A DNA stretch of 64,000 nucleotides, taken from positions 34,416 to 98,415 of the forward strand of contig JABDMH010000014.1 in assembly GCA_013001595.1 (NCBI GenBank), given 5' to 3'. The notes under the pieces were generated by a model. It was not told the origin of the DNA. It ran no database searches and saw only the letters and a list, made by a program, of their open reading frames with translations. Below, piece by piece: positions 43,789 to 53,523 of this stretch. Each line of letters opens with the position of its first letter. Position 1 is the stretch's first letter. The stretch comes from Saprospiraceae bacterium (GTDB taxonomy: Bacteria > Bacteroidota > Bacteroidia > Chitinophagales > Saprospiraceae). The translations under genes and the position numbers were made by a program.

Positions 43789-44684
43789 CGTACTCCATGT
43801 ACCCGCATCTTCAGGCTATAGACTGCACCCATGGCAGTGATAAACAAGGTTTTTTGATCTTGGCCACCAAATACGACGTTCGCAGTCCAGCGCTGATCGA
43901 TCGGAATGTGATCAACCTGGACCCCTTTCTTGCTAAACACGGTAACCCCCTTACCTGTCAGGTAGAGATTACCACGATGGTCGATGGTCATACCATCTGA
44001 TCCCATATCAGTAAATAAACGACGATCGGTTAGAGACCCATCTCTAGAGACTATGAAGACATAGGTTTTTTTGTCCCCAATATCGGCCACATAAAGCCTT
44101 TTTCCATCCTTCGAACCTACAATGCCGTTGGGCCGCTTGAAATCAGAAGCCACCGCACGTATACTTTTTCCATCGGGAGAACGATAATAAACGCGCTCCT
44201 CCTCGATTTCTTTATCTGTATGTGACCACCACTTTCTCTTATAGAATGGATCTGTGAAATAGATCCCTCCTTTTTTATCAACCCATAAGTCGTTAGGTCC
44301 GTTCAAGCGATTTCCTTCAAAATCTTTTACCAGTACCTTGACTGATCCATCTGAATCTATTTGCCACAATTGGTTCTTTTCGTCTGCACAGGCAAGTAAA
44401 ATACCTCTATGATCAAAGTACAATCCATTGGACCTTCCTGCATTTTCCATAAAGGTGGATATCTCCCCCGTACTGGCAGTCCATTTCAGGATTCGATTAT
44501 TGGGTTGATCTGTAAAATAAACGTTTCCGTAGGGATCGACAGCAGGTCCTTCAGTGAAGCTATAGCTAGTGTCCAGGCACTGGATGGTAGCCGCCGGTGC
44601 AACCAACTTACTAGACCAGTTCTGAGTAATGGCAGCACTTTGAGCCAGTCCCAACACCAACACAATGAATAAGAAATTTTTCAT
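43785..44684 (-). CDS. SMP-30/gluconolactonase-family protein, secreted
   Basis: 299 residues from the ATG at 44684 (signal peptide ending near AAITQ). Six-bladed propeller with the family strands FTEGPAVDPYGNVYFTDQPNNRILKW, RSNGLYFDHRGILLACAD and RLNGPNDLWVDKKGGIYFTDP, which carry Glu, Asn and Asp metal ligands. Likely hydrolyses a sugar lactone in the periplasm. It precedes and overlaps the nitrilase gene. A lactonase fits with the sugar dehydrogenases elsewhere in the window. Confidence 0.85.
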   Translation of the reverse strand: MKNFLFIVLVLGLAQSAAITQNWSSKLVAPAATIQCLDTSYSFTEGPAVDPYGNVYFTDQPNNRILKWTASTGEISTFMENAGRSNGLYFDHRGILLACADEKNQLWQIDSDGSVKVLVKDFEGNRLNGPNDLWVDKKGGIYFTDPFYKRKWWSHTDKEIEEERVYYRSPDGKSIRAVASDFKRPNGIVGSKDGKRLYVADIGDKKTYVFIVSRDGSLTDRRLFTDMGSDGMTIDHRGNLYLTGKGVTVFSKKGVQVDHIPIDQRWTANVVFGGQDQKTLFITAMGAVYSLKMRVHGVR

Positions 44685-44867
44685 ACGTTGAAAATAAGCA
44701 ATCAAGATAGGGAGAAATGGTTAAAGAAGTAGGCTAAGTAAGGTGATGCAACAAATCGAAGTTTGCATACTACTTGCCAGATTTTCAAATCATCAAGTAA
44801 CAGCTCATGCAATATGACTATTGATGAAAAACGTACCTTTCATACAGATCAATGATATGTTGTGACA

Positions 44868-46349
44868 ATGAATGGCCTTCCGTACATGTGCTTAATATTG
44901 TATTTAATTAGCATAATACATACAGCTTGCCAAGAAACCTCACAAAAGAGGCTGCCAAATGTGTTATTTATCGCTGTAGATGACCTTAGGCCGGAGTTAG
45001 GGATCTATGACATGGAGCAAATGGTTACCGCCAATTTTGATCGATTGGCTGCCAAAAGTGTCACATTCGAACGCGCATATTGTCAGCAGGCCGTATGTGC
45101 ACCCAGTCGCAATAGTATACTCACTGGATTGCGACCGGACGCCTTGGGAATCTATGATCTGTCTACTTTTTTTCGCAAGAAAGTACCCGAGGTAGTTACA
45201 CTTCCGCAACATTTTAAGCGACAGGGATACCACACAGAGCGCATGGGAAAATTGTATCACACTGGACATGGCAACCAGGATGATACCTTGTCCTGGAGCA
45301 AGTTTGACTTTGCTCACTCTACCCTTCTCAGGGCGCTGCCAAAGATCACCCGAGGGGATACCCTAGGACTTGAAAGTGATTTTCCAACCCTGTACGGTAA
45401 GAAATTGCCTTTTTACTGCTCCCCTGAACCAGAGGCACATATGACCGATGCGATGACCGCAGATCATGCAGTTGAACGGATAGGGAAGTTGAAAGACTCG
45501 ACGTTTTTTTTGGCAGTGGGCTTTGTTAAACCACACCTACCCTTCGTAGCTCCCAAGAAGTACTGGGACCTCTACGATCCAGCTGCCATTCAAATACCTG
45601 ATACCAGTCTGCCGAAAAACATGGCATCCATGGCGCTGGCTAGCTTTGGAGAGCTACGAAAATATGACAACATCCCTGCCAAGGGTCCACTGGATGAAGC
45701 CACAACTCGAAAGATGATTCACGGGTATTATGCTTCGGTTAGTATGATCGATGCACAACTTGGAAAACTCCTAGATGCGCTAAAGGAAAATGGAGTGGAG
45801 GAAAACACCATTATCGTTCTTTGGGGTGACCACGGCTATAAGTTGGGAGAATATGCTAGCTGGTGCAAGCACTCAAATATGGAACTGGATACCCGGGTTC
45901 CGTTATTTATTTCGTCACCTTCTCATGCCAAAGCCCTGAAGACTCAGTCCATCACCGAGTTGGTAGACCTGTACCCCACTCTATGTGATTTAGCAGGTGT
46001 GCCGAAACCTGAGCATTTAGAAGGGCAAAGTCTCGTGCAAAGACTGGATAATCCAACACGAAATGAAGAAGATGTGGCCATTAGCCAGTATCCTCGAGGA
46101 CCTTCCTTGGGATATGATCGGAAAAATCAATGGATGGGCTATAGTATCCGTACTGAGCGCTATCGATACACGCGTTGGCAACACTATGAAGATCCAGCAG
46201 AGGTGGTGGCCCGTGAATTGTATGACCACTCATCCAGTCCGATTGCCACGGAAAATCTGGCATCTGATCAGGAATGTCAAGCACAAATAGAAGCCCTTGA
46301 TCAACAATTAGATGCAGAACTCGCTAAGTATCATTTATGGAAACCTTAG
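44868..46349 (+). CDS. Sulfatase, iduronate-2-sulfatase-like lipoprotein
   Basis: 493 residues from the ATG at 44868, giving a lipoprotein signal ending IIHTAC. The formylglycine motif is CAPSRNS (Cys77), with metal sites in NVLFIAVDDLRPELG and LWGDHGYKLGEYASW. The pattern VGFVKPHLPFVAPKKYWDLYDP and the HSNMELDTRVPL block match the iduronate-2-sulfatase subgroup. It faces away from the lactonase gene with 183 bp between the starts, which should hold both promoters. Acts on sulfated uronic-acid glycans or similar substrates in the periplasm. Confidence 0.9.
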   Translation: MNGLPYMCLILYLISIIHTACQETSQKRLPNVLFIAVDDLRPELGIYDMEQMVTANFDRLAAKSVTFERAYCQQAVCAPSRNSILTGLRPDALGIYDLSTFFRKKVPEVVTLPQHFKRQGYHTERMGKLYHTGHGNQDDTLSWSKFDFAHSTLLRALPKITRGDTLGLESDFPTLYGKKLPFYCSPEPEAHMTDAMTADHAVERIGKLKDSTFFLAVGFVKPHLPFVAPKKYWDLYDPAAIQIPDTSLPKNMASMALASFGELRKYDNIPAKGPLDEATTRKMIHGYYASVSMIDAQLGKLLDALKENGVEENTIIVLWGDHGYKLGEYASWCKHSNMELDTRVPLFISSPSHAKALKTQSITELVDLYPTLCDLAGVPKPEHLEGQSLVQRLDNPTRNEEDVAISQYPRGPSLGYDRKNQWMGYSIRTERYRYTRWQHYEDPAEVVARELYDHSSSPIATENLASDQECQAQIEALDQQLDAELAKYHLWKP

Positions 46350-46448
46350 TTTACTGAGGGTCGGATTATGACCAAATTTAAGCTTGTTCTCTGTCATAGC
46401 ATCAATAAGATGAATTGGGAAGCCTAACATTGATTTGAGGGAGGTAGA

Positions 46449-47237
46449 TCATTTCGCAGTCCAACCGCCATCTACTGTGAGCATACTTCCTACCATATAA
46501 GTGGACGCATCGCTGGCTAAATATAACGCCGCACCTTGAATCTCCTTGAGTTCACCCCAACGAGCGAGGGCAGTGGCACCAACTATGAAATTCTTTGCCT
46601 CTTCGGAACCTGCAATAGGAATGTTCATTTCAGTAAGGAATGGTCCTGGACAGATTGCATTGACATTAATGCCATGCGGAGCCAGCTCCAATCCAAGGGC
46701 GCGTGTCATTTGCACTACTGCACCCTTACTGGCTGTGTAGGGTGTACGATTGGCAAGTCCAACCAAACCAAGCGTACTTGCTAAATTTATGATGCGTCCA
46801 TTTCCGGCAGCTTTCATAGCAGGTGTTACCGCCTTCGAAGCCAGCCAGGTACCATTTACGTTCACGTCCATCACTTTCTTAAACTCTTCGGCAGTCAATT
46901 CGTCGATGGCACCACGAATATTGATTCCAGCACTATTGATCAGTATATCAATGTGGCCGAAGGTGTCCATAGCCTCCTTTGCCATGTCCTCCATATCCGC
47001 TGGCGATGTCACATCCCCAGAAAAAGAAATGGCCTTGATGCCATAGTCTGTTGTCAACTTCGTTGCAGCTTTCTCACCATCTTCTGCGTTGCGATTTACC
47101 AGCATAAGATTTGCACCTGCCGAAGCAAGTCCTTCACCCATAGCTAAGCCGAGCCCCTTCGAACCTCCAGTGATAATCGCAAGTTTTCCACTACAATCAA
47201 ATAGTTTAATTCCCGGTAGTTTTTCGTCGTTCGCCAT
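46449..47237 (-). CDS. Short-chain dehydrogenase/reductase
   Basis: 262 residues. Cofactor motif TGGSKGLGLAMG, NSAG in LINSAGINIRG, catalytic Ser and YxxxK in NLAST...PYTASKGAVVQM, and a C-terminal ADMV/YMVGSMLTVDGGWTAK end typical of classical SDRs. The closest types are gluconate 5-dehydrogenase or 2-deoxy-gluconate 3-dehydrogenase, consistent with uronic or sugar-acid catabolism, but the substrate cannot be fixed by sight. Cytosolic. It converges with the sulfatase. Confidence 0.87.
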   Translation of the reverse strand: MANDEKLPGIKLFDCSGKLAIITGGSKGLGLAMGEGLASAGANLMLVNRNAEDGEKAATKLTTDYGIKAISFSGDVTSPADMEDMAKEAMDTFGHIDILINSAGINIRGAIDELTAEEFKKVMDVNVNGTWLASKAVTPAMKAAGNGRIINLASTLGLVGLANRTPYTASKGAVVQMTRALGLELAPHGINVNAICPGPFLTEMNIPIAGSEEAKNFIVGATALARWGELKEIQGAALYLASDASTYMVGSMLTVDGGWTAK

Positions 47238-47298
47238 TTGATTTTTTACTTAATCAGTTATTTATTTAGTCGCAGGCCATGGCAAGAGAAGAATCCCA

Positions 47299-47465
47299 CT
47301 AGTACTCTGTCAAGTTAATTATGTTAGTGAATTTTAATTTGATTTTTGATGAAGTTCGAGGCGCAAAACACAGACAGAGCCATAGCTCTGGCGAGTAGTT
47401 GCAATGAAGAAATTCGCAAAAAGAACTTAAAATTATTGACAATATTCTGCTTGACATAGTACTTG
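47299..47465. mobile_element. MITE-like element with imperfect terminal inverted repeats
   Basis: A 167-bp AT-rich block with ends CTAGTACTCTGTCAAG (47299-47314) and, inverted at the right (47450-47465), CAAGTACTATGTCAAG: 14 of 16 bases match. Similarity continues inward for ~20 bp. An internal perfect hairpin CAGAGC-CATA-GCTCTG lies at 47375-47390. No complete ORF fits a transposase. No clear target-site duplication was seen. It occupies the 300-bp gap between the SDR gene and the His-rich protein gene. Confidence 0.55.
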
Positions 47466-47537
47466 GTAAGATGATCGCCTTCCTTTTGGCAGGTGACCGT
47501 TCTCAATTAGAGACCACTGCATCAGGAAGGGCCTTTG

Positions 47538-48668
47538 CTATTTTTCCAACTTTAGTACCGCATACTTCCCCTTATTCCACGCATGCACAAGCAGGTATAA
47601 ATGCTTGCTTCCATCATCTCCCATCACATGATGTGGCCATACGTGGTGTATGTTGGTGATGACCGGAATATCGAGGTCTCCCGGTATAATGGTCGAGACC
47701 AGCTTATCACCGGTATGTGCATAAATTGGGGCTGACTTCTGATCCCCTAGCGCACTCAGGGCGTTGAAAAAATAGTGCTCATCCTTGTACGAGACATTGC
47801 AAACGAGGCTTCCATCTGGGATTTCCTGAAACATTTCTACGAATTCACCTTCTGGCGTAAATTGTACGACTTGTCCAGCAGCTCGGTTGGCCACATAAAT
47901 GTGATCGTCATGTGCATAAATGCCGTGAGCTGTCATAAACTGTCCGGGCAAATCTCCCTTTCCTCCCCATGCCAGCTTACCCCAATCCCAACATCCATCA
48001 TTTTCTACTATGGTAAGGACAAAATCACCTTTAGAATACCCATGGGCAACGTAGATTGTTGAGTCATAATAGGTAACATCTGTTACACCAAAATTACTAG
48101 CTGATGAAGAAAAGAAGTAATTGGCTCGAGGATAATCAAATTCTATACCCTTGGGTTTTAGTATATCACTTACGATTTCACCTTCGATCGTGGTAATCAA
48201 TACTCTTTTTCCATTCTGCGCCAATGCCAGGAGCTTCTTGCCCTTGTGCACAAAGAAAACAATGCCATGAATATTGTCTTTCAATCGTTCATCTGAACCG
48301 ATGCGTGTCCAGGTTTCCAGATCTGGACTTATGGCGCAGAGACCATATCCCGGTATTCCTGTATAAACGATCGAAGTCTCTGGGTCCTCGTTAAAACCAC
48401 CATGCATCTGAGACTCTGTTGCTCGAGCACCTTCAGGAAATGCTGCAGTTAGCTCTTGGTCCCAAGAGAACACAAATTCGCCCTGGCCGGTGACCAATTT
48501 ACTTTGCATAGGAATATCTGCACTTGGTCCATGATTATTGCCATGGCTGTGACTATGTCCATGGTGATGATGATGGTGATGGTCGTGTTCATGGGACTGG
48601 CCTTGCACCGTCCAGATGAGGGATGCGCCAAATAGACAAAGTCCAAATTTTCGAAATCGCTGATACAT
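47538..48668 (-). CDS. Secreted NHL-propeller protein with His-rich N-terminus
   Basis: 376 residues from the ATG at 48668. A Sec signal (ends VQGQS) is followed at once by a His/Asp/Gly-rich run (HEHDHHHHHHHGHSHSHGNN), then ~320 residues of beta-propeller with NHL-like blades (AHGIYAHDDHIYVANRAAGQVVQF). The His run should bind Zn, Ni or Cu in the periplasm. Enzymatic role unclear. Downstream neighbours are the MITE-like element and the SDR gene. Confidence 0.75.
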   Translation of the reverse strand: MYQRFRKFGLCLFGASLIWTVQGQSHEHDHHHHHHHGHSHSHGNNHGPSADIPMQSKLVTGQGEFVFSWDQELTAAFPEGARATESQMHGGFNEDPETSIVYTGIPGYGLCAISPDLETWTRIGSDERLKDNIHGIVFFVHKGKKLLALAQNGKRVLITTIEGEIVSDILKPKGIEFDYPRANYFFSSSASNFGVTDVTYYDSTIYVAHGYSKGDFVLTIVENDGCWDWGKLAWGGKGDLPGQFMTAHGIYAHDDHIYVANRAAGQVVQFTPEGEFVEMFQEIPDGSLVCNVSYKDEHYFFNALSALGDQKSAPIYAHTGDKLVSTIIPGDLDIPVITNIHHVWPHHVMGDDGSKHLYLLVHAWNKGKYAVLKLEK

Positions 48669-49223
48669 AGTCACTAAATATTTAGATTGAGCTCTCAATA
48701 TATACATCTATCTGGGATTTATCCATTCCTTAAGTCTCCTAATTCGGCTTTTGTACTTCATTTCAGCTAGAAACACAGATGTCTACAGAACAAGTACTTG
48801 GTTGACTGATAAATAAGTCCAAAGTAGCCCCACATTTTCAAAATGGAAGATGTAGTGACAGCTTGAAGATCAAAATCTGTACGAGAGATTGTCGTGATTT
48901 TCAGTCAAAACCCCGCCAATCCCAACTTGGATCCTGAACCATCCTTGGGTTTTAAGGTGCAAAAGATAGACCCCAAATGGGTCCCTTAGTGATCGCTAAG
49001 CAGATCATAAAGTCCGGGCTTCCCAAAAGGGAACAATGACAGCTATCTTTAATCAACCTAAATACCTGCAACTGATGAAATCTGTCATAGGAGCCTACCA
49101 AAGAATCCTTACCTTCATGCCAGAAACTTCTTGCAGCATGGGATCAGACACTTTGTTGATAGCATCTCACTGAAGAAATAATTTGCAGCCTTGAAGTATA
49201 ATTATTCTTATAACTCTTTTCAT
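48669..49223. other. Non-coding gap with small hairpins
   Basis: Between two divergent propeller-protein genes. Weak hairpins occur: GACCC-CAAAT-GGGTC (48969-48983) and TTCCC-AAAA-GGGAA (49020-49033). No ORF over 40 codons looks real. It should hold the promoters of both neighbours, but no confident -7 box was found. Confidence 0.4.
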
Positions 49224-50129
49224 ATGACTTTTCAATGCACCCTCTACCTTAGCATCGTGATGATGTTCATTTCCTCATCGGCCATCATTGGACAATCCGA
49301 TATTCAGTTCCCTGTGAAGGTAGGTATGAAGCCAGAGAGCATCACCAAAGGCTTCGGTAACAAGTATTATGTAACAGTCATGAATGGGAAAATTGATGGC
49401 GATGGACAGGTAGTTGAAATATCTTCAAGCGGTGTTCGTGTCTTTGCAGAAGGTTTTGATGAACCCAAGGGCATTGTTTTTCTTGATGGACATCTGTATT
49501 TCTCAGACTTGACGAAAGTCTGGAAGGTCAATCAAAATGGCGAAGCATCCATATTTGTGAGCAAGGAAGACTTTCCTCATGAGGTGCTTTATCTGAATGA
49601 TGTATCCAAGGACGCAGACGACACAGGGATCATGGTGGTAGATATGGGTGACACAAAATACATGCGAGATGAAAACAACCAGTTGTGGCCACTGGAAAGT
49701 GAACAGGCCAAATTGGTGCCGCAGTTGGGTCGCATATATCACATTGCACTTGATGGCAAAATCAATATTATACAAGACACCTCTCCCCTCATGTTGAACC
49801 CAAATGGGGTGGGCATCGATAACAATGGAGAGATCATGGTAGGTGCTTTTTTTCTTGGCAATTTCCTCGTAAGACGAGGCAATGAACTACAGCCACTGAA
49901 AGGCAGATTCAGAGGTGCAGATGCAGTCGAACAAGACAGTGAGGGCAACTACTATGTAAGCAGTTGGGCATTGGGGACCGCATGGAAAATCGATGGAAAA
50001 ACCGAAGAATCGACGGTGCTGATCGATGGGCTAGAATCTGCAGCAGATTTCTATTTGGAAGAAGATAAGCACCGACTTCTACTTCCCGATATGATGGCAG
50101 GGATGATATATGCAGTTGATATCAAATAG
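49224..50129 (+). CDS. Secreted SMP-30/NHL-type propeller protein
   Basis: 301 residues. The ATG at 49224 gives a Sec signal (SSSAIIGQS). Blades include FDEPKGIVFLDGHLYFSDLTKVWKV, LNPNGVGIDNNGEIMVGAFF and DAVEQDSEGNYYVSSWALG, similar to SMP-30/strictosidine-type propellers. The metal-ligand pattern is less clear than in 43785-44684, so it may be a binding protein or lactonase. It faces the His-rich propeller gene. Confidence 0.7.
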   Translation: MTFQCTLYLSIVMMFISSSAIIGQSDIQFPVKVGMKPESITKGFGNKYYVTVMNGKIDGDGQVVEISSSGVRVFAEGFDEPKGIVFLDGHLYFSDLTKVWKVNQNGEASIFVSKEDFPHEVLYLNDVSKDADDTGIMVVDMGDTKYMRDENNQLWPLESEQAKLVPQLGRIYHIALDGKINIIQDTSPLMLNPNGVGIDNNGEIMVGAFFLGNFLVRRGNELQPLKGRFRGADAVEQDSEGNYYVSSWALGTAWKIDGKTEESTVLIDGLESAADFYLEEDKHRLLLPDMMAGMIYAVDIK

Positions 50130-50187
50130 CAGGGAACTATAGTTCTATTGCTAAATGTAGACACTGGTCGAGAAAGATTAGACAGGC

Positions 50188-50925
50188 ATGTTCCTAGACT
50201 TTTCACAATTGGACGGCGACCTATTAAATCAGTACCGATATGTATTTAACCATGCGTTCCCAGAGGTCATCTTTCAGTCTGAGGTGGTCGGCTCATGTTG
50301 GACAAAAGTTGAGCAATACTTTCCTGATTTTCAGAGAATATTGATCGGTTCAGCAGGCCAATTGATAGGGTTTATCAATACCCTACCACTTAAACTCGAT
50401 GTTGAGCTAGGGAATTTACCTGCAGAAGGTTGGGACTGGCTCATGCAAAAAGGAATCAGTGACTTCGAGGATGGCAGCGATCCAAATTGCTTGGGGGGTT
50501 TGCAGGTAGTTGTTGCTAAAGAACATCAGGGCAAAGGATTCAGCAAGACGTTAATAGTAGAAGGTCAACGCATACAGCGTCAATTGCAGTTTCGCAATTT
50601 CATCATTCCAATCCGTCCGACCTTGAAGCATAAACACCCTAAAGTGTCCATGTTGAACTATTTGAAGAAGCAAGAGAATGATAAGATCTATGACCCTTGG
50701 ATTAGGACACATGTAAAAACGGGAGCCAAAATCATCGGTGTTTGTTCAAAATCCATGCATATCCAGGCAAAACTGTCTTATTGGGAAAAACTTCTAGATC
50801 AAAGAATAACTGAAACCGGTGACTACCAAATTCCTGGGGCATTAAACTTAGTACGAATTGACATAGAAACAGGTCATGGAGAATATCTAGAAGAGAACAT
50901 TTGGATTAATCACCCTTTGGATTAA
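50188..50925 (+). CDS. GNAT-like acyltransferase
   Basis: 245 residues, no signal. The acetyl-CoA loop resembles LQVVVAKEHQGKGFSKTLIV (HQGKGFS), the usual QxxGxG/A motif. The first ~100 residues (MFLDFSQLDGDLLNQY onward) form a typical N-terminal GNAT half. The acceptor is unknown. It starts 58 bp after the propeller-protein stop; the two may be co-transcribed. Confidence 0.65.
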   Translation: MFLDFSQLDGDLLNQYRYVFNHAFPEVIFQSEVVGSCWTKVEQYFPDFQRILIGSAGQLIGFINTLPLKLDVELGNLPAEGWDWLMQKGISDFEDGSDPNCLGGLQVVVAKEHQGKGFSKTLIVEGQRIQRQLQFRNFIIPIRPTLKHKHPKVSMLNYLKKQENDKIYDPWIRTHVKTGAKIIGVCSKSMHIQAKLSYWEKLLDQRITETGDYQIPGALNLVRIDIETGHGEYLEENIWINHPLD

Positions 50926-51107
50926 CGCCACCAAATCATTGTCCATTCTGCTGTCCAATAATATCACAAGCAATTGTACTTGGATTCTTTCGGAAGAATA
51001 GACTAAAAACGAAAAGAAGCCCTTAATCCAAAAAATGCTTGCCCTTACCGATTTCGCAAATGGCGACGGAAACAATATTTTAGTAACATCTTCACATCAA
51101 AGTTGTC

Positions 51108-53276
51108 TCATTCTGGGCTGAGCCATGCTAGAACGCTACCACTAGCTTCTTCCCTACTAGTTACTCTCAAACTAAAATTATCCTTGACTCCCTGTTGCAC
51201 AAAAGCCTTGGAAGGAAATGCAAAATTCTTTGATGCTACAGACTCATCAACGGTGTCACCATTTGCCGAGAGTGGATTCAAGATCATCAGTTTTCGAGGT
51301 GCAATCAGTGCTGCCAGGTCAGGAAGATCATAAGCCTCAATGGCTCCTGGAACTGTGGAATGGATGTACTCAGTACGATACTCTTGCGAAAGCGCAATAT
51401 CTGCATATCCTTGAAAAGATTCAATCAGACAAACCTTTGCTACATCCTGACTAATAGCTAAGGCGTGCAGTAGTTCGCTCCCCAGGGTACCAATCGATAT
51501 GGCTGCAATGGACTCATATTTCCTATCTGAATGCAAAAAATTGATCATGCGGATAATATCTTCAGCACGTAGACCCACAATGGTTTTTCCCGTAAGAATA
51601 CCGGCAAACCATTTGTTGTAAGACACATTTCTAATGAATGTATCTCCTCTGAGGTATCCTGGACCCATTTCGCCAATATCTGGCAAGTCAGCGAGCAATA
51701 CAGTGAATCCCTGAGCCAACAGTTCCTTTGTCAATCCATCCTCATTTATGGCGTAGTCCTTACCTTGCTGATGTAATATCAGCACCACCTCACTCGATTG
51801 CTTTTCAGTTGGGATACACAAAGCCAATGGCAGCATGTATGCCCCACTACCGGGAATCAGGTACTTTTCAATAGCATATTCAGCTCCTACAAATCTTCCC
51901 GAAAAGACTGCAGACCCAAATTCTTCAGGAACGGTAATACCAGCAATCTTGGGAAAGAGCCGACGCACCTGAGGCAGGTGTTCTGCGATATTACGGCGTC
52001 TAGCATTGAGTTTTTCCACCTGGTTCTCAACCACTTTTTTATTCAACGAATACATGGTCTCTCCCTGAAATGATGTGGATACTTGTCCAGTAGGCGTAAC
52101 CTGCAATTCTTCCAAACTCAATGGTTCGATCTCTTGATCAGTTGGATCTCCTGGATTCTGTAGATGTTTTTGAAAAAAAGCGTACATCGCCTCACGGTTC
52201 TTTTTCGTGAAACTGTGCCTATCGTCATCAATGGTCATTTGCAAGTTTTCAGCTTCCCCCAGTGCGGCAAATGCTTCACCCGCTTCGTGATAGGATTCCA
52301 TCGCTCCTTGGATGCTAAAAAAGTCTCGCGTTGTACTCACGATCAATGTTGGTTTTGGTGCACGCAATGCAATAAAATCAGGATGATCCAAACCCTCTGC
52401 TATAAACCTTACCAGATTCTGTTCAGCATCTTGAGGACCCTCACTTCTAAAGAGGCGGTTATAGTTCGTGATATAACACTCAGGTGCCGCTGCGAGAATG
52501 CGGTCATCAAAGACGCAAATCTGAGCAGTGGATGTACCTCCACCTGAGATGCCAGTCATTCCAATGCGTTGAGGATCTACCTCAGGCCTCGACTCCAACA
52601 CATCTAGCCCCCTAATGCCATCCCAAATGAAGTAGCTAGCTGGAGAATACCCGGAAATAAAACATTGGGCACCAGGATAGGAATGTTCATGATTTGAAGG
52701 AAAGATGGACTTACCCAATGCTGGATCATAATATTGCAATCTTTCACCTTGACCTATGGGATCATATGCCAATACAATAAATCCCTTTTTTACCAAATTG
52801 ATGATGGTGTGTTGATAAATATCACGGCGAAAACTCAGTGTGCTATGACCTATGGGATTTAGAATGGCGGGCGCAGGATCTACTAAATTTTCGGGAATAA
52901 AAAGCGCTGCAGTGACATGGTATCCTGGGCGTGATTCATACACTAACTTTTCTACAGAAAAACCATTTTTTTGAACGGTACCAGTCACCTGAATATTAAG
53001 TGGCGTTTTATCAGGAAAACTGCCGACTATGTCTTTCATTCTTCTTTTCACCTCCTGCTGCCGGCGCTCCCAATCCTCTCTAGTTTTCAGTCTATTGACG
53101 GTCTGTTTTCTTTGGTCCAATTGATCGAATGCCACATCGCAAAAGTATTTGTAGAGAGAATTTTCTACATCAGAATAGTAGGACCAATAGTTGAAAAGAT
53201 CTACATCATCCTGACATGTAGCCGGCAAGGAAATAAACAGACTACATAATAACTGCCAAAAAATTCGATATTTCAT
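51108..53276 (-). CDS. Double alpha/beta-hydrolase esterase, secreted
   Basis: 722 residues with a Sec signal (ends PATCQ). The first domain (~50-380) is an acetylxylan-esterase-like alpha/beta hydrolase: nucleophile Ser in GMTGISGGGTS, acid near STTRDFFS and His in DDDRHSFTKK. The second domain (~440-722) has a matching nucleophile elbow AAISIGTLGS, but I see no clear acid and His pair in ILNPLSANGDTVDES and following, so it may be inactive. Two such domains in one chain are known in some Bacteroidota esterases. Likely deacetylates polysaccharides in the periplasm. Confidence 0.78.
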   Translation of the reverse strand: MKYRIFWQLLCSLFISLPATCQDDVDLFNYWSYYSDVENSLYKYFCDVAFDQLDQRKQTVNRLKTREDWERRQQEVKRRMKDIVGSFPDKTPLNIQVTGTVQKNGFSVEKLVYESRPGYHVTAALFIPENLVDPAPAILNPIGHSTLSFRRDIYQHTIINLVKKGFIVLAYDPIGQGERLQYYDPALGKSIFPSNHEHSYPGAQCFISGYSPASYFIWDGIRGLDVLESRPEVDPQRIGMTGISGGGTSTAQICVFDDRILAAAPECYITNYNRLFRSEGPQDAEQNLVRFIAEGLDHPDFIALRAPKPTLIVSTTRDFFSIQGAMESYHEAGEAFAALGEAENLQMTIDDDRHSFTKKNREAMYAFFQKHLQNPGDPTDQEIEPLSLEELQVTPTGQVSTSFQGETMYSLNKKVVENQVEKLNARRRNIAEHLPQVRRLFPKIAGITVPEEFGSAVFSGRFVGAEYAIEKYLIPGSGAYMLPLALCIPTEKQSSEVVLILHQQGKDYAINEDGLTKELLAQGFTVLLADLPDIGEMGPGYLRGDTFIRNVSYNKWFAGILTGKTIVGLRAEDIIRMINFLHSDRKYESIAAISIGTLGSELLHALAISQDVAKVCLIESFQGYADIALSQEYRTEYIHSTVPGAIEAYDLPDLAALIAPRKLMILNPLSANGDTVDESVASKNFAFPSKAFVQQGVKDNFSLRVTSREEASGSVLAWLSPE

Positions 53277-53523
53277 TATTCAAGTTGATTCTTATCATAG
53301 AGACATCCTAGCTCATCTCAGGAAGGATATTCAACTTACCTCCTTCTTTCTATTTGGGGTATCCAAGTCTCTTTGCAGGGACAAGATAACGAATGCTTTT
53401 TCAAAGAGGGTAAATGACAGCCAACTGCTGAGCATGGCGATCTACCTAATGAGCCTGCAATACTTCCTGCAAGGCTTTGCATTTATTTTCACCAAATTTG
53501 ACCAGCTAAATGGATAAGAACTT

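Noticed and set aside
52164..52547. 127-codon plus-strand ORF inside the double esterase gene
   Set aside because: Antisense shadow without domain features; the esterase frame holds the nucleophile and His motifs.
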